Source of the DNA: Candidatus Bipolaricaulota bacterium
GTDB lineage: Bacteria; Bipolaricaulota; Bipolaricaulia; UBA7950; UBA9294
Length of the DNA stretch: 9,525 bases
Assembly (NCBI GenBank): GCA_021163015.1
Contig: JAGGXO010000177.1
Span: forward strand, 1 to 9,525
Reading direction: 5' to 3'
Shown here: in pieces, positions 5,926-9,525 of the stretch
Layout: each line of letters starts with the position of its first letter
Numbering within the stretch: the stretch's first letter is position 1
Program-made: the position numbers and the translations under genes
The notes under the pieces: model-generated
The model's database searches: none
What the model saw: only the letters and a program-made list of their open reading frames with translations
What the model was told of the DNA's origin: nothing

Positions 5926-7983
5926 ATGAAATCTATTGTAAAACGCGATGGTCGCGTCGTTTCTTTTGATGAAGCGAAGATAACCACAGCCATCTGGAAG
6001 GCGATGCGTGAGGCTGGTGATGGCGATGAGGTTGAGTCAAAACGCCTCTCCGATCTCGTCACAGGGATATTGGATGAGCGCTTCCCGGTGGACTACCCGA
6101 CAGTAGAGGAAATTCAGGACGTCGTCGAAGAGGCCCTGATCGAGGCGGGGTACGTCCGCACGGCTAAGGCTTACATCCTGTACCGAAAGCAGCATACAGA
6201 CCTTCGTCAGTTGGACGGTCTGATGGCTGAAATACCGCTTGTCGACGACTATTTGAACGATCGCGACTGGCGGGTGCGCGAGAACAGCAACATGAGCTTC
6301 TCACTGCAGGGGCTAAACACACATATCACCGAGCATGTGATCAGCCGCTATTGGCTGACCAAGATCTACCCCCAACAGGTGCAGGAGACGCACGATCGCG
6401 GCGACTTCCACATTCACGACCTGGGAACGCTCGGTGCGTACTGTGTTGGCTGGGACCTCCAGGATCTTCTCATGCGCGGCTTCCGCGGTGTGCGTGGAAA
6501 GGTAGAATCGCGTCCGGCAAAGCACTTCCGCGTCGCGCTACTGCAGGTGGTGAACTTCATGTACACCCTGCAGGGAGAATCTGCTGGGGCGCAAGCGTTC
6601 TCCAACCTAGACACATACCTAGCTCCATTCATCCGCTACGATAACCTGGATTACGGTGAAGTGAAGCAAAACCTGCAGGAATTCGTGTACAACATGAACG
6701 TCCCGACGCGAGTCGGTTTTCAGACTCCGTTTACCAACGTAACGATCGATCTCGAAGTCCCCAACTACATGAAGGACGATCATGTCATAATCGGCGGTGT
6801 GCTGCGCGAATCGGTGTACGGTGATCATCAGCACGAGATGGACATGTTTAACCGTGCCTTTGCTGAGGTGATGACCGAAGGGGACATGCAGGGGCGTCCG
6901 TTCACCTTCCCCATTCCCACCTATAACATCACCGAAGAGTTCAACTGGGATAACGAGAACCTTGCTCCCGTGTGGGAGATGACGGCGAAGTATGGTATCC
7001 CGTACTTTTCCAACTTCATCAACTCAGACATGAGCCCAGAGGATGCGCGCTCGATGTGCTGCCGGCTGCGGATTGACAATCGCGAGTTGAAGAAACGTGG
7101 TGGTGGGCTATTCGGGGCCAACCCGCTCACAGGTTCGATCGGCGTAGTCACCATCAATCTACCGCGGCTGGGATATCTCGCTCAGAACGAGGCCGACTTC
7201 TTCTCTCGTTTGGAAGAACTGATGGAGCTAGCCAAGAAGTCGCTCATCGTCAAGAGAAAGACCCTGGAGAACCTGACCGATCGCGGGCTTTACCCGTACT
7301 CGCGCTTCTACCTGCAGACGATCAAGGACCTTGAAGGCGGGTACTGGAAGAACCACTTCTCGACAATCGGGATCATCGGGATGAACGAGGCGATCCTCAA
7401 CCTGTATGGAACGTCGATCGCCGATCCTGAGGGGCGTGAATTCGCCGCAAGAGTTCTGGACTTCATGCGTGATCGCCTGGCTGATTTTCAGGAAGAGACG
7501 GGCGAAATCTTCAATCTGGAGGCGACCCCGGCTGAAGGGGCGAGCTATCGCCTGGCAAGGCGTGACTTGGAGCGCTATCCCGATATCCGCATCTATAACT
7601 TAGAACGCTACGGTGGAGAGACCCCTTACTACACCAACTCCACTCATCTGCCCGTCGGGCTCACCGACGATCTGTTCGAGGCACTTACGATGCAGGATCC
7701 GCTGCAGACACGATACACGGGCGGCACCGTCTTCCATGGGTTCCTCGGCGAGAGCAATCCCACTCCGGAAGCGGCGAAGCGCCTGGTGCGCAAGATCGCG
7801 GAGAACTTCCATCTCCCCTACTACACCCTCACCCCAACCTTCTCCATCTGTCCAAAACATGGGTACATCGCGGGGGAACATAAATACTGTCCCAAGTGTG
7901 ACGAAGAGCTGATAGAGAGCTTCAAAGAAAACAAACCTCAAGGAGGCGTGAAAGTTGAACTACAAAGAAGACAAAGATGGTAA
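5926..7983 (+). CDS. nrdD: Anaerobic (class III) ribonucleoside-triphosphate reductase, large part lacking the glycyl-radical motif
   Basis: NrdD reduces ribonucleoside triphosphates to deoxyribonucleotides in anaerobic cells. This 685-residue protein starts with an ATP-cone domain (MKSIVKRDGRVVSFDEAKI to about residue 90), the site of allosteric control. The catalytic barrel follows, with SMCCRLR carrying the adjacent cysteines C378-C379, then RGGGLFGANPLTGSIGVVT. Near the end, CPKHGY (C642, H645) and CPKC (C655, C658) form the zinc site. A normal NrdD continues about ten residues later into the glycyl-radical loop (RVxGY). Here the frame instead runs 27 residues past CPKC, ends ELQRRQRW and stops at TAA 7981. 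The radical glycine is encoded by the next gene, which overlaps by 29 bases in the +1 frame. The conserved parts look intact, so this is probably one half of a split enzyme rather than a dead gene. It has its own promoter and GAGGGG site. No nrdG activase gene is present. Confidence 0.95.
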   Translation: MKSIVKRDGRVVSFDEAKITTAIWKAMREAGDGDEVESKRLSDLVTGILDERFPVDYPTVEEIQDVVEEALIEAGYVRTAKAYILYRKQHTDLRQLDGLMAEIPLVDDYLNDRDWRVRENSNMSFSLQGLNTHITEHVISRYWLTKIYPQQVQETHDRGDFHIHDLGTLGAYCVGWDLQDLLMRGFRGVRGKVESRPAKHFRVALLQVVNFMYTLQGESAGAQAFSNLDTYLAPFIRYDNLDYGEVKQNLQEFVYNMNVPTRVGFQTPFTNVTIDLEVPNYMKDDHVIIGGVLRESVYGDHQHEMDMFNRAFAEVMTEGDMQGRPFTFPIPTYNITEEFNWDNENLAPVWEMTAKYGIPYFSNFINSDMSPEDARSMCCRLRIDNRELKKRGGGLFGANPLTGSIGVVTINLPRLGYLAQNEADFFSRLEELMELAKKSLIVKRKTLENLTDRGLYPYSRFYLQTIKDLEGGYWKNHFSTIGIIGMNEAILNLYGTSIADPEGREFAARVLDFMRDRLADFQEETGEIFNLEATPAEGASYRLARRDLERYPDIRIYNLERYGGETPYYTNSTHLPVGLTDDLFEALTMQDPLQTRYTGGTVFHGFLGESNPTPEAAKRLVRKIAENFHLPYYTLTPTFSICPKHGYIAGEHKYCPKCDEELIESFKENKPQGGVKVELQRRQRW
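7940..7946 (+). promoter_or_regulatory. AAGGAGG ribosome-binding site for the glycyl-radical gene
   Basis: A perfect AAGGAGG lies inside the 3' end of the nrdD large-part gene, 8 bases before the TTG at 7955. A TGA at 7949-7951 closes that reading frame just upstream, so this is the only sensible start region. The site indicates independent or coupled initiation rather than an accidental frameshift. Confidence 0.7.
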
Positions 7984-8152
7984 CCTCATTCTTGAAGACG
8001 GAAGGATAATCCCGGCAGAGCAAAGGCAGAAAGCAGAGGTCTACTCACGAATCGTTGGCTACCTGAGGCCGGTGGAGCAGTTGAACGACGGCAAGCAGGC
8101 CGAATTCGCCGATCGCAAGACCTATTCCACTAAGCCGGTGGTGCACGCGTAG
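7955..8152 (+). CDS. nrdD: Stand-alone glycyl-radical domain of anaerobic ribonucleotide reductase (NrdD C-terminal part)
   Basis: This 65-residue protein starts at TTG 7955, chosen because AAGGAGG lies 8 bases upstream and the frame is closed by TGA just before. Residues 29-55 (VYSRIVGYLRPV, then NDGKQAEFADRKTY) are the conserved C-terminus of class III reductases. G35 in RIVGY is the expected site of the glycyl radical made by NrdG. Residues 1-28 are hydrophilic (MNYKEDKDGNLILEDGRII...) and have no counterpart in the short linker usual between the zinc site and the radical loop. I infer that it docks into the larger NrdD protein to complete the active enzyme. An existing precedent for a separate glycyl-radical domain is GrcA/YfiD, which replaces a damaged domain of pyruvate formate-lyase. 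A +1 frameshift or a sequencing error joining the two frames is the alternative, made less likely by the ribosome-binding site and the extra sequence at the junction. Confidence 0.88.
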   Translation: MNYKEDKDGNLILEDGRIIPAEQRQKAEVYSRIVGYLRPVEQLNDGKQAEFADRKTYSTKPVVHA

Positions 8153-8167
8153 AGATTGCGACCGGCA

Positions 8168-8190
8168 TGAGGTTGCGCCTCAACTTTCTT
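8168..8190 (+). terminator. possible terminator after the nrdD pair
   Basis: TGAGG (8168-8172) and CCTCA (8178-8182) form a 5-bp stem around TTGCG, followed by ACTTTCTT, a partial U tract. It begins 16 bases past the stop of the glycyl-radical gene. The stem is short, so termination may be weak. Confidence 0.35.
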
Positions 8191-8250
8191 GCTCATGCGT
8201 GAGCATGGCTGTTGACTAATGAACTGGTTGTCCGCTGTTCATGCGCATGA
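8190..8250. repeat. two related palindromes upstream of the 8301 gene
   Basis: TGCTCA-TGCG-TGAGCA (8190-8205) is a 6-bp-stem inverted repeat. TCATGCGCATGA (8239-8250) is a perfect 12-base palindrome. Both contain TCATGCG, 46 bases apart. A TTGACT (8212-8217) lies between them and could be a -35 box, but the -10 at normal spacing (CTGTTC) is poor. The second palindrome would sit where a -10 box or operator lies, so control of the downstream gene is possible but unproven. Confidence 0.3.
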
Positions 8251-8300
8251 CGTCAGGTGAGTGATAGCTCGGGATTCCGAATGGCGATCTAGGGAGCAGT

Positions 8301-9525
8301 ATGGATATCTATTTCTCAGACTACTTCGGGGTTCCTGAGGAAACTCTGGAGGAGTACGGCGCCTTCAACGTGTCTCTCGTTACCGACCTCCCATTATTCA
8401 TCGATCCCTTCCTCCTCTTCAACAGCACTGACCCCAAGTATCAGAAGTTGCATAACGACATCATCCGCTACCTTCGATTCCTTCGTGCGAAGTCGGAAGA
8501 GGGCGGAATCTCCAGGGGAAGTATAAAGGCATGGTACAGATTCGCTGAGGTCAAACAGAACTGGCTCGGGTTTTGCGAAGACGGAAACGCGGGGCGTGGT
8601 CTGGGCTTCAAGTTCGCGCGAGCCCTTGACACGAATTTGGTCCATGTCTTCAAGGACTTCGGCCATGAGACGGTTACTCGAGGAAGCCATCTGGAGAAAC
8701 TGTCCCTGATTCGTTCTGGTGTAGGTAGAGACATGATCAGCGACTTCACTACGAATCTGATCAAGGACTACCTGCTTACCTACACCGAAGCATTCGCTGT
8801 GCAGCACGTGCGCTCGGACCTCCTTAGGCGTATGTCCGTACCACGAGCATTCTTCAGCTATGAAGCCGAACGCTGGATGCCTAAAACCTACAGCCTGCCG
8901 GTGCGTGATGGTGACTTCGTACTGCTGACCCCCAAGGACATTCTCACTAAAGACGATACGTGGATAAGCCATGCCGACATGCAGCATCGCTTCGAGGACA
9001 TACCAAATGCTATTGACGACGAGCAGCTTCGAGCGGAGATCAATAACTACTTCTACGCATGGATTCCAAAGGACACCAAGCCAACAACTGAAGACACTGC
9101 GAGGGCGATCGATTCGACCCTAAGGCGGTATCCTGAGCTTATTGACTACTACATCAGAATGAAGGAAGACGCGGGAGACCAGGCTGTTGCGATTAGCAGC
9201 CTCAAGGTCTCCGAATCTGAGCACCTGTATGTCCGACAATTCCGCAGATTGGCTCAACTCTTAGGTCAGCAGACCGGCTTCTACGGCATTCCCGGGAACA
9301 CGAGGCAAGAGACTCGAGAGAAGATCAAGTTCTTCAAGGATGTGGTCGAGAACAAGGGCGGATATGCCATCTTTTACAACTCAAAGGGCGCTGCCGTAGC
9401 GCGGGAATCGGATGTCCACATCATGTTCCGTCTCGTTTGGTTTGGCACGCCTTCAGATGTTTCTCGAGAAGTCAACGACGGCAGGGGACCAGCCGACTTC
9501 AAGATCTCCAGAGGCGCAGCAGATA
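8301..9525 (+). CDS. Large protein of unknown function, possible PD-(D/E)XK-type nuclease (3' end outside window)
   Basis: The frame opens at ATG 8301, preceded by AGGGAG (8291-8296), and stays open for 408 codons to the window edge. The N-terminus reads MDIYFSDYFGVPEETLEEYG, then LVTDLPLFIDPFLLFNS. The protein is soluble-looking, with no signal peptide or membrane segment, and rich in charged and aromatic residues. The middle contains GRGLGFKFARAL, ISDFTTNLIKDYLL and DYVLLTPKDILTKDDTW-like text (actual first residues DFVLLTPKD). The visible end, VNDGRGPADFKISRG (391-405), resembles the first catalytic strand of PD-(D/E)XK nucleases, with D399 as the acidic residue; the expected E-x-K would lie just outside. 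I recall similar uncharacterised proteins from accessory regions but cannot name the family. It follows a housekeeping operon and may begin a defence or other accessory island. Nuclease function is an inference from an incomplete motif. Confidence 0.8.
   Translation, partial: MDIYFSDYFGVPEETLEEYGAFNVSLVTDLPLFIDPFLLFNSTDPKYQKLHNDIIRYLRFLRAKSEEGGISRGSIKAWYRFAEVKQNWLGFCEDGNAGRGLGFKFARALDTNLVHVFKDFGHETVTRGSHLEKLSLIRSGVGRDMISDFTTNLIKDYLLTYTEAFAVQHVRSDLLRRMSVPRAFFSYEAERWMPKTYSLPVRDGDFVLLTPKDILTKDDTWISHADMQHRFEDIPNAIDDEQLRAEINNYFYAWIPKDTKPTTEDTARAIDSTLRRYPELIDYYIRMKEDAGDQAVAISSLKVSESEHLYVRQFRRLAQLLGQQTGFYGIPGNTRQETREKIKFFKDVVENKGGYAIFYNSKGAAVARESDVHIMFRLVWFGTPSDVSREVNDGRGPADFKISRGAAD

Noticed and set aside
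8394..8987. 197-codon minus-strand open frame
   Set aside because: It lies antisense to the long plus-strand frame starting at 8301, which is open for 408 codons, has a ribosome-binding site and reads like a real protein. The minus frame has no recognisable motif.

Overview
The window carries bacterial chromosomal housekeeping genes and ends in one accessory gene. Gene order and protein content suggest an anaerobic bacterium of uncertain phylum. The yidC-jag-mnmE order is common in many bacterial lineages. The class III (oxygen-sensitive, glycyl-radical) ribonucleotide reductase implies anaerobic growth, and its active-site region resembles, from memory, the Thermotoga-type enzymes. I cannot place the organism further; a deep-branching or candidate-phylum anaerobe is a guess.

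Layout. (1) 2-2056, plus strand: the end of yidC (membrane insertase), a short jag/khpB-like KH-R3H gene and mnmE (tRNA U34-modifying GTPase). They overlap end to start and look like one transcript. (2) 2057-2692: no intact gene. It holds a decayed remnant of a WecA/TagO/MraY-type polyprenyl-phosphate sugar-phosphate transferase, interrupted by an in-frame TGA, and a GC-rich hairpin between convergent units. (3) 5611-2693, minus strand: rpsT-secF-recJ, tightly packed behind a good sigma-70-type promoter. rpsT most likely starts at a rare AUU codon. secF has no secD beside it. (4) 5612-5925: a divergent intergenic region with a promoter for each side and a CRP/FNR-family-like dyad. (5) 5926-8152, plus strand: nrdD in two overlapping genes. 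The 685-residue large part has the ATP cone, active-site cysteines and zinc site but no glycyl-radical motif. That motif (RIVGY) lies in a separate 65-residue protein in another frame, which has its own AAGGAGG ribosome-binding site and a TTG start. (6) 8153-8300: hairpins and palindromes. (7) 8301 to the window end: an open reading frame of at least 408 codons that runs off the edge. It is a large protein of unknown function whose last visible residues resemble the start of a PD-(D/E)XK nuclease core; it may belong to an accessory or defence island continuing to the right.

The most interesting points are the split anaerobic ribonucleotide reductase, the AUU start of S20, the transferase fossil and the truncated putative nuclease gene.
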